A DNA stretch of 64,000 bases from Rufibacter latericius (lineage in GTDB: Bacteria > Bacteroidota > Bacteroidia > Cytophagales > Hymenobacteraceae). Under the pieces are notes generated by a model, which saw only the letters and a program-made list of their open reading frames with translations, was not told the DNA's origin and searched no databases. Positions 10,701 to 18,570 of the stretch are shown piece by piece. Numbering within the stretch: position 1 is the stretch's first letter; each line of letters begins with the position of its first letter. The DNA is taken from NCBI RefSeq assembly GCF_003721515.1, contig NZ_RJJD01000005.1:335868-399867 (forward strand). The letters are read 5' to 3'. The translations under genes and the position numbers were made by a program.

Positions 10701-11354
10701 CAGTTCGTGGGAGCTGAGTCCAGTACCATCTGAAGGCGAGTACGGCTGAATGGTGTAACCTTTGTAGAGGTAGCCTTTGTCATAGAGCTTTCTGAGCAAG
10801 GCCCAGTTAGATTCTATGTATTGGTTGTCAAAGGTGATGTACGGTTTGTCCAGGTCAACCCAGTAACCCATGCGCTCGGTGAGGTCATCCCACTGATGTT
10901 TGAAGCGCATTACGGTTTCGCGGCACCGGGCATTGTAGTCCTCCACCGAGATAGTCTTCCCAATATCGTCTTTGATAATGCCCAGTTCTTTCTCTACCTG
11001 CAATTCAATAGGCAAGCCGTGGGTATCCCAGCCGCCTTTGCGGACTACCTGAAAACCCTGCAAAGTTTTGTAGCGGCAGAAAATGTCTTTCACGGCACGG
11101 GCCATCACGTGGTGAATACCTGGCGCGCCGTTGGCCGAGGGAGGTCCCTCATAAAAAACGAAGGTGGGCTGACCCGCACGGGTCTCCACCGATTTCTGAA
11201 AGATGCGGTTCTCTTTCCAGTAGGCTCTCACCTCTTCGGCTAGACCCGCATAGTCTAGTTGCTTATACTCGTTGTACTTCACCTTTTTGTCTGTAGGATA
11301 TGGTAGGTGTTCTTCATTTCTAAAATATCGGTCTTGAAGAAGGTATTCCGTCAA
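7722..11354 (-). CDS. ileS: Isoleucyl-tRNA synthetase
   Basis: This class I synthetase charges tRNA-Ile. The 1210-aa length and domain order fit the long bacterial type: a catalytic Rossmann domain with the HIGH-motif variant GIHH (79-82), an inserted editing domain, KMSKR at about residue 755, an anticodon-binding domain and a C-terminal extension. The annotated N-terminus is longer than usual. The conserved part begins near KYNEYKQLDY, just after an in-frame GTG at 11282, which is a possible true start. Bacteroidota homologues typically begin close to that point. Confidence 0.95.
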   Translation of the reverse strand: MTEYLLQDRYFRNEEHLPYPTDKKVKYNEYKQLDYAGLAEEVRAYWKENRIFQKSVETRAGQPTFVFYEGPPSANGAPGIHHVMARAVKDIFCRYKTLQGFQVVRKGGWDTHGLPIELQVEKELGIIKDDIGKTISVEDYNARCRETVMRFKHQWDDLTERMGYWVDLDKPYITFDNQYIESNWALLRKLYDKGYLYKGYTIQPYSPSDGTGLSSHELNQPGCYKEVKDTSIVAQFKVIKNSKSDFLFSGSNDGVYILAWTTTPWTLPSNTSLAVGDKITYVQINTFNPYTHQPVSVVLAKALVGKYFSDKNKDLQLADYKPGDKAIPFEIVQEFTGKQLVGLRYEQLMPYLQPFYDADKAFQVVAGDFVTTEDGTGVVHTSPTFGADDFRVAKQHGIPALTIKDELGNELPTVDRRGKFIDEIGVRLQEGVAKYNIKTHKPLGPDDFYVKNYTNEDESHPDYKTTDVIISIILKEENKAFKVEKYEHTYPHSWRTDKPILYYPLDAWFIKTTAVKQRLIDLNKTINWKPESTGSGRFGNWLENLVDWNLSRSRYWGTPLPIWRTEEGDEEICIGSVAELDREIERSIKAGVMTENPLRLAKKTTEKPTGTPEEHQANTLLEFAGEFALSPTGTEEPRSELGITDFNYEGFDLHRPYVDNIILVSPSGKPMKRETDLIDVWFDSGAMPYAQWHYPFENKDKFDANFPADFIAEGVDQTRGWFFTLHALAVMLEDSVAFKNVIANGLVLDKNGNKMSKRLGNAVDPFATIGRFGPDATRWYMIVNAPPWDNLKFNLDGVTEVQRRFFGTLQNTYSFFALYANLDGFTFEGAEVPVAQRTESDRWIISRLNTLVKEVAGYFDDYDPTKAARAIQDFVADELSNWYVRLNRKRFWKGELNQDKQAAYQTLYTCLETVAKLASPIAPFYMDRLFLDLNLVSGRSKAESIHLEAFPQVHENLIDVDLEQRMQLAQSVSSLVHSLRKKHMIKVRQPLGRILIPILDEKMKMQLQAVEDLILSEVNVKSLEYLEDTTGILVKKIKPNFKRLGQVFGPKLKLVAAQIQQMSQEDIAKMEREGFFEIPVEDDTTVLSREDVEIMSEDIPGWLVASEGALTVALDITVTEELRLEGMARELVNRLQNLRKDSGLDVQDKIRVFLQDGNEEVAAAVQAFGGYISEEVQAVELTVVPSLADAEAAVLDMEGFSLPVRLEVAR

Positions 11355-11852
11355 AGCCGATATTAGCTAAAGCTTTACGTGATGAAATAAATAGCATCTC
11401 TCTCGCAAGCCATAATTAAGCAAAGTTAAACAATAAATAACTTCTGTTAGGATTCCAATGCTTTTTTCCGCTTTAGGGCTGATTTTCTGAAAACCGGGTG
11501 GAAACGGGAAGGTGTCTTAAACGCCTATTCACCACCCCGCCCACCGGGCACCCCTCTTGAGTCAGGAGGGGAGTTTCTGGCTGCCCACTCTGTACCGCTT
11601 ACCCCCAAGACCTCCCAGCGTCCGGAGGTCCTGCGAGCGTCTGTGCCATTGCTGGTCCTAGACGAAATAAATACCTGTGGACAACTCCTCATTTTAGACC
11701 TACTTTTCTAAAAAAGGCTCCTAAACGGAGAAACCATTTTTTCACAGGATAACTTCACAGCTTTTGGCCTTAGTTGATTTTATTCGCAGTTTTCATATCG
11801 CTTACATTTCCTTTCTTTGTTTCTTATACGGCACACCTATAAACAAAAAACT
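11355..11852. other. Non-coding gap with REP-like palindromes
   Basis: This divergent gap between ileS and the epimerase holds no convincing gene. At 11521-11660 there is a GC-rich patch of palindromes: CCCCTCTTGAGTCAGGAGGGG (11551-11571) and GACCTCC...GGAGGTC (11609-11630). Two weak family A copies appear at about 11470-11508 and 11688-11734. The patch looks like inserted repeat debris rather than a promoter region. Confidence 0.55.
11551..11630. repeat. Pair of REP-like palindromes
   Basis: CCCCTCTTGA-GTCAGGAGGGG is an imperfect hairpin (11551-11571), followed 38 bp later by GACCTCC-cagcgtcc-GGAGGTC (11609-11630). The GC content is clearly above the flanks. No coding potential is seen. Confidence 0.5.
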
Positions 11853-12941
11853 ATGAATTCTACCCAAATCGCCTCGGTGAGTTATCAACCATTGAATTTG
11901 CCTCTGATAGAACCTTTCGCCATTGCCACGGGCACGCAGTACCAGGTGGAGAATGTGGTAGTTCAGGTACAGCTGACGGATGGAACCACTGGTTTGGGCG
12001 AGGCGGCTCCGTTCCCGGCCGTGAGTGGTGAGACACAAGACAGCACCTTGGCGGTACTGCAGGATTTGGAGAAACACCTCATCGGGAAGGACGTCAAAAA
12101 CTGGCGCACCTTGGCCAAAGAATTAGATAAACTCTCCCATGAGGCACCCGCTGCCCGGTGCGGATTGGAGATGGCCATTCTGGACGCGCTCTGCAAATAC
12201 TACCAGATGCCGCTGTATGTTTTCTTTGGGGGCGTGCAGACGCAGTTAGTGACAGACCTTACTATTACCGCCGGCGATGAGGCGCACGCCGCGGCCTCGG
12301 CCAAGTCAATCGTGGAACGCGGGTTCTCTATTATCAAGGTAAAGACCGAAGGAACTGATGTGGATTATGACTTCCGCCGGATTCAGGCAATCCACAACGC
12401 AGCACCGGGAGCTAAACTCATTGTAGACGGAAACTGCGGCTATGACTTGGCACGGGCCCAAGCCTTTGTCAACAGAGCCGCAGAAGCCAAAATCCCTATC
12501 ATTTTACTAGAACAGCCACTACCACGTGAATCCTGGGAAGACTTAGCCGTGTTGGCAACTACCTGTCCTTTCCCCATTGCCGCCGATGAGTCTGCCCGCA
12601 GCGCCAAAGACGTTGCCCGGTTAGCTCAAGACCGAAGTGCCTCGGTTGTCAACATCAAATTAATGAAGTGCGGCGTGTTGGAGGCTTTGCAGATGGCGGC
12701 CCTGGCGCAGGTACACGGATTGGGGCTCATGATTGGAGGCATGGTAGAGAGCATATTAGCCATGACCTTCTCTGCTCATTTCGCTGCCGGCATCGGGGGA
12801 TTCGGGTACATAGATTTGGACACTCCTTTATTTATAGCAGAACATCCGTTTACTGGAGGGTTCCAGCAAGAGGGAGAGAAACTGACTTTGAATTTTGAAG
12901 TTGCAGGGCATGGGGTTAGCTTCGCTCCTACCTTTTCCTGA
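11853..12941 (+). CDS. Dipeptide epimerase (L-Ala-D/L-Glu epimerase type, enolase superfamily)
   Basis: This enzyme probably epimerises L-Ala-D-Glu released from peptidoglycan so that it can be used as an ordinary dipeptide. Enolase-superfamily marks are IIKVKTEG (catalytic Lys), IVDGNCGYD, LLEQPLP and AADES (metal ligands Asp, Glu, Asp), and NIKLMKCG (second catalytic Lys). The DxD motif in YIDLDTPLFI near the C-terminus is typical of dipeptide epimerases and binds the substrate amino group. I choose the ATG at 11853 (MNSTQIAS) over the upstream ATG at 11817, whose 12 extra residues are not family-like. The VanX-type dipeptidase at 47 kb could act in the same recycling pathway. Confidence 0.88.
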   Translation: MNSTQIASVSYQPLNLPLIEPFAIATGTQYQVENVVVQVQLTDGTTGLGEAAPFPAVSGETQDSTLAVLQDLEKHLIGKDVKNWRTLAKELDKLSHEAPAARCGLEMAILDALCKYYQMPLYVFFGGVQTQLVTDLTITAGDEAHAAASAKSIVERGFSIIKVKTEGTDVDYDFRRIQAIHNAAPGAKLIVDGNCGYDLARAQAFVNRAAEAKIPIILLEQPLPRESWEDLAVLATTCPFPIAADESARSAKDVARLAQDRSASVVNIKLMKCGVLEALQMAALAQVHGLGLMIGGMVESILAMTFSAHFAAGIGGFGYIDLDTPLFIAEHPFTGGFQQEGEKLTLNFEVAGHGVSFAPTFS

Positions 12942-12969
12942 GAAACTTCACCAATGATTTCTTGAAATC

Positions 12970-13005
12970 GCTTCGGGCCTGTTTTGGTGAAAACAGGCCC
13001 GAAGC
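12970..13005. repeat. Palindromic intergenic element (family A), best copy
   Basis: Perfect 16-bp arms GCTTCGGGCCTGTTTT (12970-12985) and AAAACAGGCCCGAAGC (12990-13005) flank a 4-nt loop. It lies 29 bp after the epimerase stop. No T-tract longer than four follows, so it is not a canonical terminator. Confidence 0.8.
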
Positions 13006-13040
13006 AATTTTGCGTTTATAGTGGCTACTACCTAAAACTT

Positions 13041-13320
13041 TCATGGTTCAAGTCTGTGACTTGGACCCAAAATGACCTGCAGTTTGTAACTGCAGCAAAT
13101 ATCCGTTTGCTGGCGCGAGCCTCCGGCTCGTGTCCGCACGCATTCTTAGGTACTCTGCTGAGTTGTAATCGGCAATGTGAAGGCACGAGCCGGAGGCTCG
13201 CGCCAGCGATTTACTTCATTATATTATATATAATATACTCTGTTGAAGTTGAAGCTGACGCTTCACTGCAGTTACAAACTGCAGGCCATGGTAGGTCCAA
13301 GTCACAGACTTGAACCATGA
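13041..13320. repeat. 280-bp nested inverted repeat with three paired modules (MITE/REP-like)
   Basis: Three perfectly complementary arm pairs are nested. The outer pair is 27 bp (13041-13067 with 13294-13320), the middle pair 20 bp (13076-13095 with 13266-13285) and the inner pair 24 bp (13109-13132 with 13184-13207). Each arm is itself an imperfect palindrome, for example CTGCAGTTTGTAACTGCAG. The spacers between modules differ on the two sides, and the right spacer is AT-rich (TATATTATATATAATATA). The ORFs across it are palindrome artefacts. A 30-bp match to the right outer arm lies at 51708-51737. Confidence 0.85.
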
Positions 13321-13400
13321 AGATTTCTGGATGTGTTACTTTGTACCCACGTGGAAAACCTGCTTTCAGGTGTTTTCTTCATCTTGGTTTATCCCACACG

Positions 13401-13433
13401 AAAAAGGCCTCTGCATTTCTGCAGAGGCCTTTT
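13401..13433 (-). terminator. Intrinsic terminator of glyS
   Basis: AAAAGGCCTCTGC and GCAGAGGCCTTTT form a 13-bp stem with a 6-nt loop; read on the minus strand it ends in a T-tract after glyS. Confidence 0.8.
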
Positions 13434-13486
13434 CTATGTTAATGCGTTTAGAAGCTGTTTTTAGAAAAACAGCAGATATCCACAGG

Positions 13487-14983
13487 TTAGATTTTCTCGA
13501 AGATGCGTTTGAAGCTCACGGCGTCACCTATGTACTGGCGGAGTTCTGAGATGTGCATGCGCTTCTGCTCACGGCTGTCGCGATCCCGCACGGTCACGGT
13601 GTCGTTCTCCAAGGTCTCGTAGTCTATGGCGATACAGAACGGCGTCCCGATCAGATCCTGGCGGGTGTAACGTTTACCGATGGCGTCGCGCTCTTCGTAA
13701 ATCATGTTGAAATCGAATTTCAGGTCATCGAAGATTTGCATGGCTTTCTTGGGTAGTCCGTCTTTTTTCACCAGCGGGAACACGGCGGCTTTCACCGGGG
13801 CAATGGCCGGGTGGAACTTCAGGAAGGTACGGGTCTTGGTGGCGTCTCCTTCAGTTACTTCCTCTTCCTGGTAGGCGTTGCAAAGGGTCATCAGGAACAG
13901 ACGGTCGGCGCCTACGGAGGTCTCTACCACGTAAGGCACGTAGTTTCCGAATGGTTTGCCGTCCTCGCTTAGGTCATTATCAAAGTACTGCTGCTTTTTG
14001 CGGCTCAGGTTCTGATGCTGCGTCAAGTCAAAGTCGGTGCGGGAGTGGATTCCTTCTACTTCTTTGAAACCGAATGGGAATTCGAACTCAATGTCTACAG
14101 CGGCGTTGGCGTAATGGGCCAGTTTCTCGTGGTCGTGGAAACGGAGCTTTTCGGTAGGTACACCTAGAGCCTCGTGCCAGTTGCGGCGCATGGTTCTCCA
14201 GTGTTGATACCATTCCATCTCAGTGCCAGGGCGCACGAAGAACTGCATCTCCATTTGTTCAAACTCACGCATTCTGAAGATGAACTGACGGGCCACGATC
14301 TCGTTCCGGAACGCTTTCCCGATCTGGGCAATTCCAAAAGGTACTTTCATACGACCCGATTTCTGCACGTTCAGGAAGTTCACGAAGATTCCCTGGGCGG
14401 TTTCGGGGCGTAGATAAATGGTGCTGGAGTCTTCAGCCACAGATCCTACCTGTGTGGAGAACATCAGGTTGAATTGGCGCACCTCGGTCCAGTTAGAAGT
14501 ACCTGAAATAGGGCACTTTATGTTTTCTGAGATAATCAATTGCTGTACGCCTTTGAGATCTTCGGCACCCAGCAAACGGCCCATTTCCTGCAGCAACGAT
14601 TGGGCTTTCTCCACATCGCCGGCTTTCTCGTACTCGGCGGCTTTCTCCTCAATCAGAACATCGGCGCGGTAGCGCTTCTTTGAATCGAGGTTATCAATCA
14701 TGGGGTCGTTGAAGGAGTCCACGTGACCAGATGCTTTCCAGGTGTTGGGGTGCATGAAGATGGCGGCGTCAATGCCCACCACGTTCTGGTGCAGCTGGGT
14801 CATGCATTTCCACCAAAGCGTTTTGAGGTTGTTTTTCAACTCCACCCCATTTTGCCCGTAATCATACACGGCCTGGAGACCGTCATAGATTTCGCTGGAC
14901 GGGAATACGAAGCCGTATTCCTTGGCGTGCGAGATGATATCTTTTAATTGTGCGTTTTCTGTGGGTTTCTCAGTTGTGCTCAT
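13487..14983 (-). CDS. glyS: Glycyl-tRNA synthetase (dimeric class II type)
   Basis: This class II enzyme charges tRNA-Gly and is the single-chain alpha2 type, about 498 aa from the chosen start. Class II signatures are recognisable: motif 2 around FRNEIVARQFIFRMREFEQME, motif 3 in the C-terminal catalytic part, and the terminal anticodon-binding domain (KKDGLPKKAMQIFDDL...). I start at the ATG at 14983 (MSTTEKPT); the longer frame to 15079 adds 32 residues that do not belong to the family. A TAnnTTTG box (TATATTTG on the minus strand, 14989-14996) lies only 5 nt before this ATG, hinting at a leaderless or very short leader. Confidence 0.95.
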   Translation of the reverse strand: MSTTEKPTENAQLKDIISHAKEYGFVFPSSEIYDGLQAVYDYGQNGVELKNNLKTLWWKCMTQLHQNVVGIDAAIFMHPNTWKASGHVDSFNDPMIDNLDSKKRYRADVLIEEKAAEYEKAGDVEKAQSLLQEMGRLLGAEDLKGVQQLIISENIKCPISGTSNWTEVRQFNLMFSTQVGSVAEDSSTIYLRPETAQGIFVNFLNVQKSGRMKVPFGIAQIGKAFRNEIVARQFIFRMREFEQMEMQFFVRPGTEMEWYQHWRTMRRNWHEALGVPTEKLRFHDHEKLAHYANAAVDIEFEFPFGFKEVEGIHSRTDFDLTQHQNLSRKKQQYFDNDLSEDGKPFGNYVPYVVETSVGADRLFLMTLCNAYQEEEVTEGDATKTRTFLKFHPAIAPVKAAVFPLVKKDGLPKKAMQIFDDLKFDFNMIYEERDAIGKRYTRQDLIGTPFCIAIDYETLENDTVTVRDRDSREQKRMHISELRQYIGDAVSFKRIFEKI

Positions 14984-15171
14984 GGGCGCAAATATAGAGG
15001 TTTCATTGGCTTTTTTGATAAAACGCCGTAGTGGTTTGGTTAGAGAAGTACCGCATCTGGGCCTTAAATGTTCTGGCAAGAGGCTTGATTATAAGTAGAG
15101 TTAGCCTATCCTTCGTACTTTTGCCAGGCCAAAAATATGAAGAGGTAACATTCCTTAACAATTCGGTAACA

Positions 15172-15199
15172 TTGGGAGGTGTTTAATCCCTTACTTTTG
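15172..15199 (+). promoter_or_regulatory. Predicted Bacteroidota-type promoter for the phosphate transporter gene
   Basis: The -7 box TACTTTTG (15192-15199) matches the Bacteroidetes consensus TAnnTTTG, with a TTGG -33-like element at 15172-15175. The start codon is 29 nt downstream. A second TACTTTTG at 15116-15123 lacks a well-spaced -33 element. Confidence 0.55.
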
Positions 15200-15227
15200 G
15201 CAGCTTTTTTCTCACCTATATTACATT

Positions 15228-16634
15228 ATGTTCGGATTAGAAACAGATCATTTGATCTTGCTGGTAATTTGTTTGCTGGCCGCGTGTGCATTTGAATTTG
15301 TGAACGGTTTCCATGATACGGCCAATGCCGTGGCCACCGTGATTTACACCAACACCCTTCGGCCCTGGGCCGCGGTAGTCTGGTCCGGTTTCTGGAACTT
15401 CATCGGGGTTTTTGCCGGTGGTATTGGCGTGGCCATGGGGATTGTGTACCTGCTTCCCATTGAGACGCTCATTGACCAGGACATTTGGCACGGCGTGGCT
15501 ATGATTGGAGCGCTTCTATTGAGCGCCATTATCTGGAACGTGGGTACTTGGTACTACGGTCTTCCTTCTTCCAGCTCTCACACACTGATTGGCTCTATCC
15601 TGGGACTAGGGATCGCCTATTCGCTTTTGCCTTCTACCACTGAGGCCACTTTTGCCTGGTCTGAGGCTACCAAAACCGGCATGTCGCTGCTGGTTTCTCC
15701 TTTCCTAGGCTTTACTTTGACCGTGTTCCTGATGTTCCTTTTGAAACGATTTGTGAAAAACAAGACGATCTTCAAGGAGCCACACAAGCGCAAAGCTCCC
15801 CCACTTTGGATCAGAATCATCCTGATTATCACCTGTACGCTGGTTTCCTTCTTCCACGGATCCAATGATGGTCAGAAGGGTGTAGGTCTGGTAATGTTGA
15901 TTTTGATTGCCATTGTTCCTTCTTACTATGCCCTGGACAATGATAAAGACCCCATTGGCTTAAGAAACTCTATCACCCAGGTGGAGCAGGTTCTAGCCAA
16001 AGTAGACACTACGGTTCTTTCCGCCTCAGATGCTAAAGAATTAGCTTTGCTGAACGCCGAAGTGAAAGAGATGCGGAATGTGTTTGTCTCTAACCCGAAC
16101 ATGGCTAGCCTACCCAAAGATGCTCGTTTCGTGCTTCGTCGCGATATTCTGTTGATCACCAAAGGTACCGATAGATTGATGGAAAGCCGTGACATCACCA
16201 TGAGCCAGCGTGACCGTGACCAACTGAAAGCCGGCGTAACCGGCATGCGTTCCTACACCGACTACGCTCCAGATTGGGTGATTATGATGATTGCCCTCTC
16301 TCTGGGTATCGGAACCATGATCGGTTGGAAGCGGATTGTGAAGACCATTGGTGAAAAAATAGGGAAAGAACATTTGACTTACGCCCAAGGCGCCTCGGCT
16401 GAGTTCATGGCGGCCAGCGTGATTGGTTTCTCTACCTTCATTTTCAAATTGCCGGTGAGTACAACGCACATCCTTTCTTCTGGTATTGCTGGTAGTATGG
16501 TGGCCAACCGTGGTATCAAGAACCTGAATGCCGGCACCATCCGGAACATTGCCTTAGCCTGGGTATTGACCTTACCGGTTTCCATGTTCCTTTCCGGTAC
16601 CTTGTTCCTACTCTTCCGTTGGATGTTTGCTTAG
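15228..16634 (+). CDS. Inorganic phosphate transporter (Pit family)
   Basis: This inner-membrane cation:phosphate symporter has 468 aa and about ten hydrophobic segments. The two inverted Pit signatures are both present: FVNGFHDTANAV (24-35) in the N-terminal half and SFFHGSNDGQKG (about 208-219) in the C-terminal half. A hydrophilic central region (about 255-340) is longer than in the smallest archaeal members but usual for bacterial ones. It is a single gene with its own promoter and terminator; no PhoU-like regulator lies beside it. Confidence 0.93.
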   Translation: MFGLETDHLILLVICLLAACAFEFVNGFHDTANAVATVIYTNTLRPWAAVVWSGFWNFIGVFAGGIGVAMGIVYLLPIETLIDQDIWHGVAMIGALLLSAIIWNVGTWYYGLPSSSSHTLIGSILGLGIAYSLLPSTTEATFAWSEATKTGMSLLVSPFLGFTLTVFLMFLLKRFVKNKTIFKEPHKRKAPPLWIRIILIITCTLVSFFHGSNDGQKGVGLVMLILIAIVPSYYALDNDKDPIGLRNSITQVEQVLAKVDTTVLSASDAKELALLNAEVKEMRNVFVSNPNMASLPKDARFVLRRDILLITKGTDRLMESRDITMSQRDRDQLKAGVTGMRSYTDYAPDWVIMMIALSLGIGTMIGWKRIVKTIGEKIGKEHLTYAQGASAEFMAASVIGFSTFIFKLPVSTTHILSSGIAGSMVANRGIKNLNAGTIRNIALAWVLTLPVSMFLSGTLFLLFRWMFA

Positions 16635-16654
16635 AACTTAGTTTGAACGATATG

Positions 16655-16688
16655 AAAAGAGCCGCTTCAGTTATGGAGCGGCTCTTTT
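16655..16688 (+). terminator. Intrinsic terminator of the phosphate transporter
   Basis: AAAAGAGCCGCT (16655-16666) pairs with AGCGGCTCTTTT (16677-16688) around a 10-nt loop, 20 nt past the stop. Confidence 0.88.
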
Positions 16689-17453
16689 GTTTTCGAGGGT
16701 TTTGAGTTCTTTTCTGATGGATTGTGTAGTGCCATTTCTATACACCTGTTTTAAGGCCGTATTTTTAAATCATGCTTAAAACAGTAAGGTAGCGTGAACT
16801 CACGAATTATTTAATACCCTTGGATTCCCGTATCTCGGCTTTTAACACAGATTCTTCCCTTGATGAGAGATAAAGAGAACACTCATTCCAGAGCTACTAC
16901 AGTTGTGTCGTTTGATTAAGATTGGCAAAGCATTAGCAGGAATGCATCAATCGGCAGGTGTAAACACCCCTCTTCAGAGCTACGCTCGCCGCCTCAAACT
17001 CTCGTTTGGGCAATCCTCAAGGGGAGAATCAACAGTTAACAGACGCATAGCGACATTGAACAGCATCTTTTAATTCTTGAGTGCACGTTAAAGTATACTA
17101 GTCGTCATTGGTGAAACAGAGCCTGTGACAAGCCTGCAGATCCCCGTTCCACCTTCAGAATATGTGTTAGCTTCAAAATGGCTTTTGGTTTTTAAAGGCT
17201 CTTTAGAAAGCTCTGGCAAACGTAAGCGCTCAGAGTTCGTTATTTCTGGCCCGATGTCTTGTAGGTCCTGAAAATGGCTTCTCTCAGACGCCTTTGATAG
17301 GCTGTTCCACGCACAATTCCGTGGAACTTGTAAAATGAACTTCACGAGAGTTCAATATTTGAAGAGAACTGGACTACAGCCAAAAAATACGGCCGGTGTT
17401 TAGGGGCCAGTTTTTGAAAACGGCCCTAAAACAAGATACTTGGCTATGCCTGA
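16689..17453. other. 765-bp gene-poor interval
   Basis: No supportable gene is seen. Features are a 10-bp stem CTGTTTTAAG/CTTAAAACAG (about 16750-16786), a split palindrome TGTTCCACG (17303-17311)/CGTGGAAC (17320-17327), and a strong family A copy at 17398-17432. The 85-aa minus frame at 17088-17345 has no recognisable domain. The stretch reads like decayed or repeat-derived DNA. Confidence 0.5.
17398..17432. repeat. Palindromic intergenic element (family A)
   Basis: GTTTAGGGGCC (17398-17408) and GGCCCTAAAAC (17422-17432) pair with one mismatch; the centre AGTTTTTGAAAAC carries the family's internal symmetry. Confidence 0.7.
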
Positions 17454-17490
17454 AAACAGAAAGAACCGCTTGAGGCGGTTCTTTCTGTTT
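17454..17490. terminator. Strong hairpin terminator after the acidic protein gene
   Basis: AAACAGAAAGAACCGC and GCGGTTCTTTCTGTTT form a 16-bp perfect stem with a 5-nt loop, 34 nt beyond the minus-strand stop. Confidence 0.85.
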
Positions 17491-17523
17491 AAACGGATGT
17501 GATATCTGGTATAAAATTTTGGC

Positions 17524-18003
17524 TTAGCCTTCTTTTGGCCAAAGAACTTCCAGGTTATCGTCCATGTGCACGCCGAAGTTAACGGCTAGCAGCTTGCCTT
17601 CCTCAAAGTAAAGGTCAATCATCTCGCGCTCGTAAGAAAGGCAGGTCACGTTGTTTTCGACCTTCTCTTTCTCTACGTTCTGTATGCCGTGCTCTTTGAA
17701 CAGATCTTCCACTTCCTGCTGGCTCATTTCAAAGATTTTCTTCCCGAACAGCGTCACGTTAGGATTGGCAGTTTCTATGCAGCTCAGGCGGTAATCGTCT
17801 TCTTTGTCAAAGTAGAACGAGAAGCCGCTGTCCCAGTAGTTCCAGGCCTTGTGCTCAAATTCGTCTTCCTCGTCTGACTCCTCTACTTCCTCAGGCTCGC
17901 CCATGATGTCTTCCACGTCATCCATGCTCAACCCGAAGCGCAAATCGCCTATTCCGTATCCTAGTTTTATCTCGTTGTCGAATTGTTCTTGATCCTGTTC
18001 CAT
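17524..18003 (-). CDS. Small acidic cytosolic protein of unknown function
   Basis: This 159-aa, strongly acidic protein has no signal peptide and many Glu/Asp (EEVEESDEEDEFEH at about 39-52). It shows an internal two-fold pattern. The first half has GDLRFGLSMDDVEDIMGEP followed by a YFD...LSCIE strand pair; the second has LFGKKIFEMSQQEVEDLFKE followed by MIDLYFEEGKLLAVNF. Each half reads as helix-strand-strand, reminiscent of SmpA/BLIP-like folds, which is inference only. It is isolated, with its own terminator, and the DnaA-box-rich gap lies upstream. No function is claimed. Confidence 0.75.
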   Translation of the reverse strand: MEQDQEQFDNEIKLGYGIGDLRFGLSMDDVEDIMGEPEEVEESDEEDEFEHKAWNYWDSGFSFYFDKEDDYRLSCIETANPNVTLFGKKIFEMSQQEVEDLFKEHGIQNVEKEKVENNVTCLSYEREMIDLYFEEGKLLAVNFGVHMDDNLEVLWPKEG

Positions 18004-18570
18004 AGTTTCTATTGGTTATATGGGTCCGTTTCCGGGTTTGTTTTCCTAAAACTACTCAAAAATAGCGGGTGTTCCACATTCGGCCCTCTCCCAGGCCTTT
18101 CCTGAAAACCGCGCCGCGCCCCAGCTCCCCCTTCTCATTCCTGATTTTTCGGCTTTTCCCACTTTTCCACGGAGCCAACTTGATATCTATTATAAAATGA
18201 TTTTTTCTTAAAAAGAATCTTGTTCGTCATTAGGGCTGTGCAGAAGTGGATAAGATTTCTTGTCCCCACGTTTTCCCCGGCGTTCTGAAATATCCTCTCA
18301 GTAGTCCCACTTATTCCCCCGTGTCTGTGGATTCTTCTTTCGTCTCTGTCAAGTACTTACGTGGGCTTTCCACTTCTTCACATAAAAAACGGGGGAAACT
18401 CCCCAACGTTTATACTCACGTGAATAACTTCTCAGAATTTCTGTTTTTATGAACGCCCACTCACATTTAGGTCTGTGAACGTAGAATTCCGGGTTTTGGG
18501 TTTTCTGTTTATCAGACTTGGCCTTACTTTATCCAGATTCTTGTCCACAGTTATCCACCCCGTTTCCACG
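18004..18570. other. 567-bp non-coding region with DnaA-box-like 9-mers (candidate oriC)
   Basis: No gene is seen. One-mismatch matches to TTWTNCACA/TTATCCACA are at 18070-18078, 18163-18171, 18245-18253 (reverse), 18374-18382, 18541-18549 (TTGTCCACA) and 18551-18559 (TTATCCACC); a two-mismatch match is at 18326-18334. An AT-rich stretch at about 18179-18222 could be an unwinding element. mnmG and a parS site lie within 4.5 kb. Most flanking genes on the right point left, which does not favour an origin here. Confidence 0.4.

Noticed and set aside
12984..13313. Open frame of 109 aa on the plus strand
   Set aside because: It runs across the nested inverted repeat and its translation reflects the palindromes; no domain and no start signal.
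17088..17345. 85-aa minus-strand frame in the gene-poor interval
   Set aside because: No recognisable domain; surrounding DNA looks decayed and it lacks a plausible start context.
18246..18452. 68-aa frame in the candidate origin region
   Set aside because: No domain, and it overlaps DnaA-box-like 9-mers; codon use unlike the neighbours.
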